Shown: positions 42,356 to 50,836, counted from the first letter of the stretch. The stretch: DNA of 64,000 nt from Streptosporangium brasiliense (GCF_030811595.1 NZ_JAUSRB010000001.1:1550001-1614000), one strand, 5' to 3'. Notes: generated from the sequence alone by a model not told the origin. A program made the numbers and translations.

Positions 42356-43207
42356 CTATCCGGCCTTGAGGAAGTCGCGCAGGTGCTCCAGCACCACGTC
42401 CGGCTGCTCCTCGGCGAGGAAGTGGCCGCAGTCGGGAATCTCCGCACCTCGCACGTCACGCGCGTAGTCGCGCCAGACGTCCAGCACCGGCACCCCGGCG
42501 GGCAGGCCGCTGGACCCCCAGAGCGCGAGCACGGGCATCTCCAGCCGCTTGCCCGCGTCCCAGTCAGCGTCGTCGTGGGCGGCGTCGTCGGGGAAGGAGG
42601 CCCGGTAGTCGTCGAAGCCGGCGCGGAGCGCCCCTGGCCTGGAGAACGCGCGGACGTACTCCTCGACCTCCAGCGCGGCCCGCCGTACCGTCCACTTCTC
42701 GAAGAAGTGGCCCAGATAGCCCGCCACGTCGGCGCCGGCGAGCCGCTCGGGCAGGTCGGGCTGCAGATGGAAGGCCCAGTGCCAGGCACCGAGCGCCAGG
42801 CCCGTCCGCGTGTCGAACCTGCGCCACATCTCGCGTGTCGGGATGATGTCGAGCACGGCCAGCCTGTCCACCTCGCCGGGGTGGTCGAGTGCGTAGCGGT
42901 GTGCCACCCGCGCGCCCCGGTCGTGGCCGATCAGCGTCACCGATGTGTGGCCCAGCGAGTGGACCAGTGCCCGGATGTCGGCCGCCATCGTGCGTTTGTC
43001 GAAGCCCGAACGCGGCTTGTCGGTCAGGCCGTATCCCCTCAGGTCGGGTGCCACGACCGTGAACTCGCCGGCCAGTTCGGGGATGAGATGCCGCCAGCAG
43101 TGGCTCGTCTGAGGCCATCCGTGCAGCAGCACCAGCAGCGGGCCCTCGCCCGCGATCAGATAGTGCATCCGCAGGCCGTCGAGATCTGCCATCCGTGATT
43201 CCGTCAT
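42356..43207 (-). CDS. Alpha/beta hydrolase, epoxide hydrolase / haloacid dehalogenase type
   Basis: A 283-residue hydrolase with the oxyanion motif LLHGWPQTSHCW, an Asp nucleophile in GHDRGARVAH, and a catalytic His in PDCGHFLAEEQP. An Asp (rather than Ser) nucleophile with HGWP indicates the epoxide hydrolase or fluoroacetate dehalogenase group. The start is only 27 bases from the divergent CGNR regulator start, and both promoters share one palindrome, so the regulator probably controls this enzyme. Confidence 0.9.
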   Translation of the reverse strand: MTESRMADLDGLRMHYLIAGEGPLLVLLHGWPQTSHCWRHLIPELAGEFTVVAPDLRGYGLTDKPRSGFDKRTMAADIRALVHSLGHTSVTLIGHDRGARVAHRYALDHPGEVDRLAVLDIIPTREMWRRFDTRTGLALGAWHWAFHLQPDLPERLAGADVAGYLGHFFEKWTVRRAALEVEEYVRAFSRPGALRAGFDDYRASFPDDAAHDDADWDAGKRLEMPVLALWGSSGLPAGVPVLDVWRDYARDVRGAEIPDCGHFLAEEQPDVVLEHLRDFLKAG

Positions 43208-43209
43208 GC

Positions 43210-43232
43210 TGTAACTGCATCATATAGTTACA
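43210..43232. promoter_or_regulatory. Palindrome in a 27-base divergent promoter
   Basis: TGTAACT, nine bases, AGTTACA: perfect seven-base arms filling the whole space between two start codons. TATAGT at 43223-43228 is a -10 box six bases before the ATG at 43235, so the plus-strand transcript is probably leaderless. Confidence 0.75.
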
Positions 43233-43234
43233 TC

Positions 43235-43828
43235 ATGCACAAGCCGCTGCCGCCGAGAGACTGGGCCTGGGATGGTGGGCGCCCCAGCCTCGACCTGGTC
43301 AACACCTTTCGCAACCGCAAGACCGGAGGCCGGGAGCTGCTGCGTACTCCCGGAGACCTGGACGCATGGCTCGCAGCCGCGGGCCTGGTCGAGGCGGACG
43401 CCGACAGCGATCAGCTCGCCTCGGCCCGCGAGGCGCGTACCGACAGCACGCAACTCGCGCTGGCACACGAGCTGCGTGAGGCGATTCACCGATGCGCCTC
43501 CGGCACGCCGTCGCCCGGCGACGTCGAGCTGGTCAACGGCTGGGCGGCGCGGCGGAAGGCGACCGTGCTGCAGCTCGCGCCCGACCTTTCCGTGGTACGG
43601 CCGGCGCCGGAGCGACCCGTGGAGGCGGCACTGGCCGAGATCGCGCACGACGCGATCGACCTGATCGGCGGGGAGGAATGGGCGAGGCTGCGCGTGTGCG
43701 CCAGTCCCGAGTGCGGGCTGTGCTTCGTCGACCGGTCCAACGCGGGCAAGCGCCAGTGGTGCTCGATGAAGCGCTGCGGCAACCGCGAGAAGGTCCGTCT
43801 GCACCGCGCCAGGCGCACGCCCGAATGA
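43235..43828 (+). CDS. CGNR zinc-finger / ABATE domain regulator
   Basis: A 197-residue protein. The N-terminal ABATE domain (SLDLVNTFRNR) is followed by a C-terminal CGNR zinc finger: CASPECGLCFVD, then QWCSMKRCGNREK, giving four cysteine ligands. Such proteins are DNA-binding stress or catabolic regulators in actinobacteria. The gene is divergent from the Asp-type hydrolase with a 27-base gap, so a regulator-target pair is likely. There is no ribosome site, in keeping with a leaderless mRNA. Confidence 0.9.
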   Translation: MHKPLPPRDWAWDGGRPSLDLVNTFRNRKTGGRELLRTPGDLDAWLAAAGLVEADADSDQLASAREARTDSTQLALAHELREAIHRCASGTPSPGDVELVNGWAARRKATVLQLAPDLSVVRPAPERPVEAALAEIAHDAIDLIGGEEWARLRVCASPECGLCFVDRSNAGKRQWCSMKRCGNREKVRLHRARRTPE

Positions 43829-43879
43829 TCCCGGTCAACCGGTCGCCTCCGACTTGTTACGACCGCCGACGGCAACCGT

Positions 43880-43913
43880 GAGCCACCCCGGAGCTCTGGG
43901 GCTGGGGTGGCTC
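43880..43913 (+). terminator. Terminator after the CGNR regulator
   Basis: GAGCCACCCC and GGGGTGGCTC form a perfect ten-base stem with a 14-base loop, about 50 bases after the stop. The remaining sequence up to 44066 shows nothing else. Confidence 0.75.
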
Positions 43914-44066
43914 ATGGAGAACATTCCCGGATCGGGCAGGCGCCCGGCCGGGCGGGGCGGTGCGGCGTGGCAGAACTCCTCACTTCCGAGAGGACGGCAA
44001 CCGCCGGGGTGTCACGAGCCGGCCGGGTCCGCGCGACGCGGCATGCGGCGGGACCGCTCCGGCCGG

Positions 44067-45194
44067 TCAGCCGAGGGCGACGCCGTACATCGCCTTGATG
44101 ATCTTGATGGGGATGTCCAGGGTCTTCGGCTCGACGTTGGTGTGGATGACGACGCTTCGCCGGCCGTCGTCGGTGCTCAGCGCGAGGGTGAAGGATCCCG
44201 GGAGGGTGCCGCTGACGCCGCGCACGGTCAGGCCGTCCATCCCCGCGCTGTCGAACTCAATCACGCCGAGGCCGTAGCGGGCGTGCGGCAGCCAGACGAC
44301 GCTGTCGCCGGCGACCATGGTCCACATCTCGTGATGCTGGGCCGGTGGCAGTAGGCCGCCGGTCGCGATCGCCTTGAGAAAGCGGGTCAGGTCTTCGGTG
44401 GTGGAGACGGTGCCGCCGGCCGCCCAGCCCCATGAGGTGTTGAGCGCGGTGACGTCGATGGGGGGCTTGTCGTGGTCGATCATCGACGCCCAGTTCTCCG
44501 CGGTGAGTGTCGCCGGGTCGACGCCGTCCTTGAGGGCGCCGGCGACGTAGCCCGTGGGATGCGGGTGGGGATAGCCGGTGGCGTCGGCGGGCCGTACGTA
44601 GGTGTGGGTCAGGCCGAGCGGCCGGATGACTGTGCGTTCGACCTCGGCGGCGTAGGTGTTGCCGGTGACCTTCTCGATGATCGCGCCGGCCAGGTAGTAG
44701 CCGCCGTTGGAGTAGACGAACCGCTCGCCCGGCTCGCCGACCGGCGGCTGGGACACCGCGAGCTTCACCAGCTCGGAGGTGGTCCAGACGCGGGCCGGCT
44801 GGGTGGCGATGCTGTGCTGCAGTTCTGGTGCGAGGCCGGTGAGGAACAGGCCGCCGGTGTGGTTGAGCAGGTGCCGGATGGTGATCTTGTCGCCGTCGTA
44901 GCCGCCCGTCTCCATGACGCCGGGCAGCCATGTGTTCACCGGGTCGTCGAGGCTCAGCCTGCCCTCGGCTGTCAGGGCCAGCACGGTGGCGGCGGTGAAG
45001 GCCTTACCGGAGCTGCCGATGTGGAGGTGCTCCCCGGGGTGACGCCGATGCCCGGTGGCGAGGTCGGCCACTCCCGCGGTGCCGAACCATGTTCCGTCGT
45101 CGTCGTGAACTTCGGCGACGATACCGGGAATGCTGTCCTCGGCCACAGCCCGGTCCAGGACCTGCTGCACCTCTTCGTGGATGTTTTGCGCCAT
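44067..45194 (-). CDS. Serine hydrolase of the beta-lactamase / DD-peptidase-like family
   Basis: A 375-residue protein without a signal peptide. The class C-type motifs are SSGK (Ser61, Lys64), YSN (in FVYSNGGYYLAGAI) and a late HTN-like region. HLLNHTGGL is characteristic of esterase EstB/class C-like proteins. A cytosolic location makes a drug- or ester-hydrolase more likely than a cell-wall enzyme. It lies 49 bases downstream of the ABC permease gene on the same strand and is probably part of that operon. Confidence 0.88.
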   Translation of the reverse strand: MAQNIHEEVQQVLDRAVAEDSIPGIVAEVHDDDGTWFGTAGVADLATGHRRHPGEHLHIGSSGKAFTAATVLALTAEGRLSLDDPVNTWLPGVMETGGYDGDKITIRHLLNHTGGLFLTGLAPELQHSIATQPARVWTTSELVKLAVSQPPVGEPGERFVYSNGGYYLAGAIIEKVTGNTYAAEVERTVIRPLGLTHTYVRPADATGYPHPHPTGYVAGALKDGVDPATLTAENWASMIDHDKPPIDVTALNTSWGWAAGGTVSTTEDLTRFLKAIATGGLLPPAQHHEMWTMVAGDSVVWLPHARYGLGVIEFDSAGMDGLTVRGVSGTLPGSFTLALSTDDGRRSVVIHTNVEPKTLDIPIKIIKAMYGVALG

Positions 45195-45243
45195 TTTGAT
45201 GCCTTTCAGAGGGGAATACGTGGTCTGTAGATGCCTGAGGTGT

Positions 45244-46062
45244 TCAGCGCCCTCTGCGCATGTAGGCGCGGAGCGACAGCGGGACGAAGATCATCAGCAG
45301 TGCGGCCGACCAGAGCAGGACGGCGGTCACCGGATGCGCGAGTGGCCAGGTCACGTTCCCGGACGGGGCGCCCGGGTTGCCGAACAGCTCCCGTGAGGCG
45401 GCGGTGAGCGCGCTCACCGGGTTCCAGTCGGCCAGGAAGCGCAGCCAGCCCGGCATGCCGTCGGTCGGGACGAACGCGTTCGACAGCATCGTGAACGGCA
45501 GGCCCAGCGGCACCATCGCGTCGGCGACCCGGTCGTTCTTCACCGCCAGGCCCACATAGACGCCCACCCAGCTCAGCGCGTACCGCAGCACGATCATCAG
45601 CAGGAACGCCTGGGCCGTGGGGATCAGGCCGCGGTGCGGCTGCCAGCCCACCAGCAGGCCCGTGCCCACCATGATGGCCAGCATCAGCAGGCCGGTCAGC
45701 AGGTCGGCGCCGGTCTGCCCGAACGGCACCGCCAGGCGCGCCATCGGCATGGAGCGGAACCGGTCCATCACGCCGCGGGAGGCGTCGGTGGCCATCCGCG
45801 TCATGACCCCCAACCACGCGGAGAAGGTCACCATCGCGAACAGGCCGGGCATGAGGTACTCGCGGTAGTCGCCGCCGCCCGGCACCTGGATCGCGCTGCC
45901 GAAGACGTACCCGAACAGCACCACCATGACGGCCGGGAAGACCAGCGCGACGACGATCTGCCCGGGCTCCTGCCGCAGCCGGCCCAGCTCGCGGCCGACC
46001 AGGGTCAGCCCGTCGGTGAGCGTCCAGCGCAGGCGGCCCAGTGGTGAGGTGAGGACGGTCAT
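45244..46062 (-). CDS. ABC-2 type transporter permease, DrrB-like
   Basis: A 272-residue membrane protein with six hydrophobic segments and the ABC-2 signature area (LPFTMLSNAFVP, then WLRFLADWNPVSALTAASRE). This resembles daunorubicin exporter permeases. Its start overlaps the stop of the ATPase gene (46059-46062), so the two are made as one exporter. The substrate is probably a hydrophobic drug or secondary metabolite, by analogy only. Confidence 0.92.
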   Translation of the reverse strand: MTVLTSPLGRLRWTLTDGLTLVGRELGRLRQEPGQIVVALVFPAVMVVLFGYVFGSAIQVPGGGDYREYLMPGLFAMVTFSAWLGVMTRMATDASRGVMDRFRSMPMARLAVPFGQTGADLLTGLLMLAIMVGTGLLVGWQPHRGLIPTAQAFLLMIVLRYALSWVGVYVGLAVKNDRVADAMVPLGLPFTMLSNAFVPTDGMPGWLRFLADWNPVSALTAASRELFGNPGAPSGNVTWPLAHPVTAVLLWSAALLMIFVPLSLRAYMRRGR

Positions 46063-47000
46063 CGCACGGTCTCCTTGCGGTCGGTGAGGCGCAGGAACAC
46101 CTCGTCGAGAGTGGGGCGGCGCAGGCTCACGTCGGCGGCGGCGACTCCGGCGCGGTCGAGCTCGCGCACGATGTCGGCGAGCCGGAGGCGGCCGGGCAGG
46201 GCGACGCTGAGCCGGTCGGCGCCTGTCGTCGTGGGATCGGTGCCGGTGAGGGTGTTCAGGACGGTCGCCGCCGGACGCAGGGCGGCGGGGTCTTCGAGGA
46301 CGACGTCGAGGCGGTCGCCGATCGTGGCCTTCAGCTCGTCGGGAGTGCCGGTGGCGATCACCTGCCCGTGGTCGACGACGGCGATGTCGTCGGCCAGTTG
46401 GTCGGCCTCGTCCAGGTACTGCGTGGTGAGCAGCACCGTGGTGCCGTCGGCCACCAGCTCGCGGATGCTGTCCCAGATCTCGCCGCGGCTGCGCGGGTCC
46501 AGGCCGGTGGTGGGCTCGTCCAGGAAGAGCACCTGGGGGCGCAGGATGAGGCAGGTGATCAGGTCGAGGCGGCGGCGCATGCCGCCGGAGTAGCCGAGAA
46601 CCGGCCGGTCGGCGGCGTCCATCAGGCCGAAGCGCTCCAGCAGCTCGTCGGCCCGCCGGTGCGCCTCGCGCCGGGACAGGTGGGAGAGGCGCCCGAACAT
46701 GCGCAGGTTGCCGCGGCCGGTGAGCTTCTCGTCCACGGCGGCGTACTGGCCCGCGAGCCCGATCCTGGCCCGTACCTCGCCCGCCTCACGGACGACGTCG
46801 TATCCGGCGATGCGGGCGTGCCCGGCGTCGGGATCGGACAAGGTCGCCAGGATGCGCACCAGGGTCGTCTTCCCGGCGCCGTTGGGCCCCAGCACCCCGC
46901 AGACCGTTCCTCTCGGGACGCTCAGGTCCAAACCCCGCAGGGCATGGGCATCGCCGAAGGACTTGTGCAGCCCCTCGGCGACCACGATCGGATCAGACAT
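46059..47000 (-). CDS. ABC transporter ATP-binding protein, DrrA-like
   Basis: A 313-residue ATPase: Walker A GPNGAGKTT, signature YSGGMRRR, Walker B VLFLDEPTTGLDPR, and the DrrA-type C-terminal extension (ADVSLRRPTLDEVFLRLT). The ATG at 47000 has GGAGGGG upstream. It is the first gene of an operon with the permease and a serine hydrolase, divergent from a TetR gene, with two operator copies between them. The TetR protein very likely represses this exporter until a ligand appears. Confidence 0.94.
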   Translation of the reverse strand: MSDPIVVAEGLHKSFGDAHALRGLDLSVPRGTVCGVLGPNGAGKTTLVRILATLSDPDAGHARIAGYDVVREAGEVRARIGLAGQYAAVDEKLTGRGNLRMFGRLSHLSRREAHRRADELLERFGLMDAADRPVLGYSGGMRRRLDLITCLILRPQVLFLDEPTTGLDPRSRGEIWDSIRELVADGTTVLLTTQYLDEADQLADDIAVVDHGQVIATGTPDELKATIGDRLDVVLEDPAALRPAATVLNTLTGTDPTTTGADRLSVALPGRLRLADIVRELDRAGVAAADVSLRRPTLDEVFLRLTDRKETVR

Positions 47001-47009
47001 GACCCCTCC

Positions 47010-47027
47010 ACTGGGTACGCTGTACGC
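47010..47027. promoter_or_regulatory. First copy of the TetR operator at the drrAB-like operon
   Basis: ACTGGGTACGCTGTACGC contains the imperfect palindrome GGGTAC-GCT-GTACGC. It overlaps the start region of the minus-strand operon. Confidence 0.75.
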
Positions 47028-47050
47028 GGTTACGGTGGTCACGCTAAACC

Positions 47051-47068
47051 ACTGGGTACTATGTACGC
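47051..47068. promoter_or_regulatory. Second copy of the TetR operator
   Basis: ACTGGGTACTATGTACGC repeats the upstream element with only the two central bases changed (16 of 18 identical), 41 bases away. It lies just before the TetR ribosome site (AAGGAGG). Confidence 0.75.
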
Positions 47069-47085
47069 AACAAGGAGGTGGAGCG

Positions 47086-47901
47086 GTGACCGACGCCGAG
47101 TACGTGAACATCTGGATGCGGCCCGAGCGCCCCGCCCGCGGGCCCAAGCCGGCCTACAGCCGCGCCCAGATCACCGAGGCGGCCGTCCGGATCGCCGACG
47201 CCGAGGGGCTGGAGGCCGCCACCATGCGGCGGATCGCCGCCGAGATCGGCGCCGGCGCGATGTCCCTCTACCGGTACGTCCCGAGCCGCGACAACCTGGT
47301 CGAGCTCATGGCCGACCGGCTGATGGGCGAGATCGACGTCACGGGCATGCCCTCGGGCGACTGGCGCGCCGACCTGACCCGCTACGCCGACGGGCTGCGG
47401 GCCATGTGGCTGAGGCACCCGTGGATCGCCACCGTGCAGCGGTCACTCCCCAGCTTCGGCCCCAGCCAGCTGCTCTTGATCGAACGGCTGATGGGAGTGC
47501 TCGACGCCCTCGTCTCCATCGACGAGAACCTCGGCCTCATGACCTTGCTGAACAGCTACGTCGAGGGGACCGTCCGCGAGGAGATCAGCTCGGCCAGGGA
47601 ATTCCGCCGCAGCGGGCTCAGCGAGTCGGAGTGGATGGCGCGGAGCTACCCGTACGTCGAGCGGCTGGTGAAGAGCGGGGAGTACCCGATCTTCACCAAG
47701 ATCGTGATGGAGGCGCGCCAGCCGCACCTGAGCCGCGACGACCAGTTCCGGTACGGGCTCCAGCGCGTCCTCGACTGCATCGCCGCGGCCCTCCCGTCAA
47801 CGGCCGGGTCTCCGATGCCGGCGCATCGAGAGGGGCGGGGGGAAGCGGAACCTGCGGTGCCCCATGGTCCAGACGAGATTCAGCGGAGCGGGAGCGCGTA
47901 A
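47086..47901 (+). CDS. TetR family regulator of the drrAB-like exporter
   Basis: A 271-residue repressor. The helix-turn-helix ATMRRIAAEIGAGAMSLYRY is preceded by a 25-residue arm (RPERPARGPKPAYSRAQI), as in TetR regulators of drug ABC exporters with the TetR_C_1 domain. The GTG at 47086 has AAGGAGG at eight bases. It is divergent from the exporter operon and flanks two copies of an 18-bp element. The last 35 residues are polar and may be disordered. Confidence 0.93.
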   Translation: MTDAEYVNIWMRPERPARGPKPAYSRAQITEAAVRIADAEGLEAATMRRIAAEIGAGAMSLYRYVPSRDNLVELMADRLMGEIDVTGMPSGDWRADLTRYADGLRAMWLRHPWIATVQRSLPSFGPSQLLLIERLMGVLDALVSIDENLGLMTLLNSYVEGTVREEISSAREFRRSGLSESEWMARSYPYVERLVKSGEYPIFTKIVMEARQPHLSRDDQFRYGLQRVLDCIAAALPSTAGSPMPAHREGRGEAEPAVPHGPDEIQRSGSA

Positions 47902-47968
47902 CCGCCCACGTCAGGGGCTTGTCCTGAAGCCACCGCCGGATTCCCTGCCCCTGGTGCCCGGGCCGTGA

Positions 47969-48217
47969 CTATGTGTCGCGAGAGGGGACGGCTTGCTGGA
48001 CGACGAGGGCGGCCGCGAGGCACACGGCTCCAGCGACCGCCATTCCGGATGAGGGCCCCAGAGCCGCCATCACCCCGGTGGCAGCCGCCAGGGTGAATGT
48101 CTCCAAGCTCATCCGGGCCGTGCTGAACAGTGCGGCGCCCACTCAGATGCTGCCCCGGGCGGGCGCCTCGACCGCAGAGGACGCCGCCCCCGCACTCCTC
48201 GGGGACGGGGCCCTCAT
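47969..48217 (-). pseudogene. MFS transporter remnant with in-frame stop
   Basis: A frame starting at an ATG with a good ribosome site (AAAGGAGA) reads 24 residues to a TGA at 48143-48145. It then continues for 58 codons with two hydrophobic helices (TLAAATGVMAALG and MAVAGAVCLAAALVV) before a TAG. Reading the TGA as Trp gives GSIWVGAALFSTARMSLETF, which looks like the last helices of an MFS carrier. It is upstream of and parallel to an MFS operon. Confidence 0.5.
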
Positions 48218-48248
48218 GCCGTCTCCTTTCAGATGAGGGTCCGGTGCG

Positions 48249-48644
48249 TCACGGGGTCTTGCTGTAGCCGAGGGCCTCGACGATGCGTCCGTCACGGATG
48301 TGCATGAGGTTGACGCCGGCCACGGAAGTGGACTCGACGTGGGCGTCGCCGAACACCTCGTGCGCCTCGCCGTGCTGGAAGGTGGCTCGCCACTTGATGA
48401 CCGCGCGGTCGCCGAAGACGAACACCTCCTCCGGCGCGAAGCGGGTGCTGGAGTCGGCGGCCAGGTCCTGCCAGAAGGCGAGGCAGGCGTCGTGGCCTTC
48501 GTACCGGGTGCCGTCGGGGGCGGGCTGGACGGTGACCATCACGCAGTCGTCGGCGACCAGGCCGGCGAGCAGCGCCGGGTCGTGCTCGGTGAACGCGAGG
48601 TTGAACCGGTCGATGACCTCGGAGGTCGTCTTGCTGTTGGACAT
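48249..48644 (-). CDS. SnoaL-like / NTF2 family protein
   Basis: A 131-residue protein: EVIDRFNLAFTEHDPALLAGLVADDCV, then YEGHDACLAFWQDLA, WRATF and VNLMHIRDGRIVEALGY. This is the SnoaL-like ketosteroid isomerase fold. The ATG at 48644 has AAGGAGA. It follows the MFS gene by 59 bases and completes a likely SDR-MFS-SnoaL operon divergent from a LysR gene. A small catalytic or binding role in the same pathway is likely; the substrate is unknown. Confidence 0.88.
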   Translation of the reverse strand: MSNSKTTSEVIDRFNLAFTEHDPALLAGLVADDCVMVTVQPAPDGTRYEGHDACLAFWQDLAADSSTRFAPEEVFVFGDRAVIKWRATFQHGEAHEVFGDAHVESTSVAGVNLMHIRDGRIVEALGYSKTP

Positions 48645-48703
48645 GGGACCGTCTCCTTGGAGTTGGTTGCCGATCTGGCCGGCAGGGTTGGGGATCTTGC
48701 GGT

Positions 48704-49900
48704 TCAGCGGTGGACGGCCCGGGTGTTCCGTACGGCCAGGGAGGTGAGGACGCTGAGGGCCGCGCCGAACCAGAGGACGGCGGTGAGGACCACGTGGTCG
48801 GCGACAAGGCCGCCGAACAGGGCCCCGAGGGCGATGGCCAGATTGAACACGGAGGTGTTCAGGGCGGTGGCGGCCTCCGTGCTGCCCGGGGCGGCCTTGA
48901 GGATCCAGGTCTGGACGCCCACCGGCACGCCGCCGAAGGCCAGCCCCCACAGGATCAGCAGGGCCACGCCCCCGACCGGGTTGCCGCCGGCGATCGGGAA
49001 GAGGGCCAGAACGACGGCGAGCAGGACGCTGATGGCGATGAGGGTCGCTCGGATGTCGCGGCCCGCGGCGGCGCCGGTGACGAAGTTGCCGGCGATGCCG
49101 GCGACTCCGAAGGCCAGGAGCGCGGGGCCGATCATGCTCTGGTCGACGCCGGAGACGGTCTGCATGATCGGACTGATGAAGGTGAAGGCGGCGAAGTGGC
49201 CGCTCACCAGCAGGAACGTGGCGAGCACACCGGATCGGACAACGGGGTTGCGGAACTGCTCGGCCAGGGTGCGCAGCCGTACGGGCTGGGCGGGGGGCAT
49301 CTGCGGCAGCAGCAGGAGCAGGGCGACGACCACCAGGAGGCCGAGCCCGCCGAGGACGGCGAACGCGATGCGCCAGTCGGTGAGTTCGCCGATCAGGGTC
49401 CCCGCCGGGATGCCGAGCACGTTGGCGGCCGTGGCGCCGCCGAAGGCGATGGCGGTGGCCTGAGGGACATACCGGTCGGGCACCATGCGGACGGCGATGC
49501 CGGCGGCCAGTGCCCAGAACCCGCCGATGCTGATCCCGACCAGGAGACGCGAGGCCAGGAGCACCGCGAAGTTCGGGGCCAGGGCGGACATCAGGTTGGC
49601 CACGACCATCAGGGCGATCAGGCCGAGCAGGACGCCCCGGCGGTCCAGGCGGCCGATCGCCACCGGAAGGAGCGGGGCGGTGGCGGAGGCGACCAGGCCG
49701 GGGACCGTCACCATCAGACCCGCCGTTCCCTCGGAGACCTCCAGCGCCCCGCCGACCGAGGTGAGCAGGCCCACCGGCAACTGCTCGGCGGTCACGACGG
49801 AGAAGGTCCCCACCGCCACGGAGGCGACGGCGAACCACCTCCTGAGCGGCACACGGTCAGAGGGGGTGGTAACGGGAACGGACCCGGCGGCACTCGCCAC
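48704..49900 (-). CDS. MFS transporter, DHA1/arabinose-efflux type
   Basis: A 398-residue carrier with 12 predicted helices; motif A-like GRLDRRGVLLG lies after helix 2, and the helix-4/5 region is LLVGISIGGFWALAAGIAVR. This fits the AraJ/YdhP-type drug or sugar efflux group. The GTG at 49900 is preferred because AGGAG lies eight bases upstream; an in-frame GTG at 49909 overlaps that ribosome site. It is the middle gene of the operon regulated by the divergent LysR protein. Confidence 0.92.
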   Translation of the reverse strand: MASAAGSVPVTTPSDRVPLRRWFAVASVAVGTFSVVTAEQLPVGLLTSVGGALEVSEGTAGLMVTVPGLVASATAPLLPVAIGRLDRRGVLLGLIALMVVANLMSALAPNFAVLLASRLLVGISIGGFWALAAGIAVRMVPDRYVPQATAIAFGGATAANVLGIPAGTLIGELTDWRIAFAVLGGLGLLVVVALLLLLPQMPPAQPVRLRTLAEQFRNPVVRSGVLATFLLVSGHFAAFTFISPIMQTVSGVDQSMIGPALLAFGVAGIAGNFVTGAAAGRDIRATLIAISVLLAVVLALFPIAGGNPVGGVALLILWGLAFGGVPVGVQTWILKAAPGSTEAATALNTSVFNLAIALGALFGGLVADHVVLTAVLWFGAALSVLTSLAVRNTRAVHR

Positions 49901-49956
49901 GTCGATCACTCCTACGAGAGATGCTGATGAGATGAGGGGTTGAGCCTGTTCCGGGG

Positions 49957-50712
49957 TCAGGACGGCGCGCCGTCGGCCCTGATCGTCTGTCCGGAGACCC
50001 AGCCGGCGGCGTCGCCGGCCAGCCAGGCGACCACCGGGGCGATGTCCTCGGGCTGCCCGAGGCGCCCGCGCCCTGAAGACCCGGAGACGATGTCCTCGGG
50101 CTGCCCGAGGCGCCCGCGTCCTGGAGGCCCGCAGGGGAAGGAGTCGGTGACGGGGCCGGGGGCGACCGCGTTGACCGTGATCTGGCGCGTGGCCAGCTCC
50201 CGGGCGGCGGCCCGTACCAGCAGCTCCACTGCGGCCTTGGCCGCCGAATGCACCCCGATCGACGGGAGCGCGCCGGTCAGGGCCACGTACCGGCCGTGAT
50301 CGGACAGATGCCGGGCGGCGGCTCGCAGCGTGTTGAACGCACTGCGGGCGTTGCGGTCGATCAGCAGGTCGAAGTCCTCGTCGGTGTGCTCCGCCAGCGC
50401 TTTTCCCAGCACCGCCCCCACGGTGTGGACCACGATGTCGAGCCTGCCGTGCCGAGCGACCACGCCTTCGAACAAGATGTCCACGTCGGCGGACCGGGTC
50501 GCGTCCGAGCGGATGGCCTCGGCCGTCACCCCGTGCCGGTCCAGCGCCGTCAGGGTCCGCGCCGCGGCGTGCTCGCCGTGGGCGTAGCTGAACACCGTGG
50601 TGGCTCCGCCCATCGCGAGGAGTTCGGCACAGACCGCTCCCTGACCCCGGCTGCCACCGACCACCAGGGCGACCTTGCCCTCAAGATCGCGTGCCGGGTA
50701 CACAGGGGTCAT
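49957..50712 (-). CDS. Short-chain dehydrogenase with altered active site and duplicated segment
   Basis: A 251-residue SDR. The nucleotide loop is GGSRGQGA and the Asn of the NAR segment is present. The catalytic YxxxK is replaced by HSAAK (VHSAAKAAVELL), so the Tyr is His, and the usual Ser region is shortened. A 16-residue stretch (RGRLGQPEDI with flanks) is repeated in tandem near residue 205-236, from a 48-bp duplication. It may use unusual catalysis, bind cofactor only, or be inactive. It heads the SDR-MFS-SnoaL operon, divergent from LysR. Confidence 0.88.
   Translation of the reverse strand: MTPVYPARDLEGKVALVVGGSRGQGAVCAELLAMGGATTVFSYAHGEHAAARTLTALDRHGVTAEAIRSDATRSADVDILFEGVVARHGRLDIVVHTVGAVLGKALAEHTDEDFDLLIDRNARSAFNTLRAAARHLSDHGRYVALTGALPSIGVHSAAKAAVELLVRAAARELATRQITVNAVAPGPVTDSFPCGPPGRGRLGQPEDIVSGSSGRGRLGQPEDIAPVVAWLAGDAAGWVSGQTIRADGAPS
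50041..50136. repeat. 48-bp in-frame tandem duplication inside the SDR gene
   Basis: Copies at 50041-50088 and 50089-50136 share their first 30 bases exactly and 42 of 48 overall. The period is a multiple of three, so the frame is kept and the protein gains 16 residues. Confidence 0.9.
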
Positions 50713-50836
50713 CGGGAACGTCCCTTTCGCGGAGTCGGTGAAGTGGCTCCAGCCTGCTGTGACGGACCCCTCGAGCGGAAACAGAAGTTCGCGATGGCTG
50801 TCACCGGCGTTCCCTGTTGCCGCCCGGAATCATCCC

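Noticed and set aside
48143-48145. TGA in the MFS remnant as a selenocysteine codon
   Set aside because: No SECIS-like hairpin, no selenoprotein family, and the fragment lacks the rest of the gene.
47973-48236. 87-codon plus-strand frame
   Set aside because: No ribosome site or domain; the opposite strand shows transmembrane helices of an MFS remnant.
48710-49927. 405-codon plus-strand open frame opposite the MFS gene
   Set aside because: Very Gly/Asp/Glu/His-rich and antisense to a 12-helix transporter; a composition artefact.
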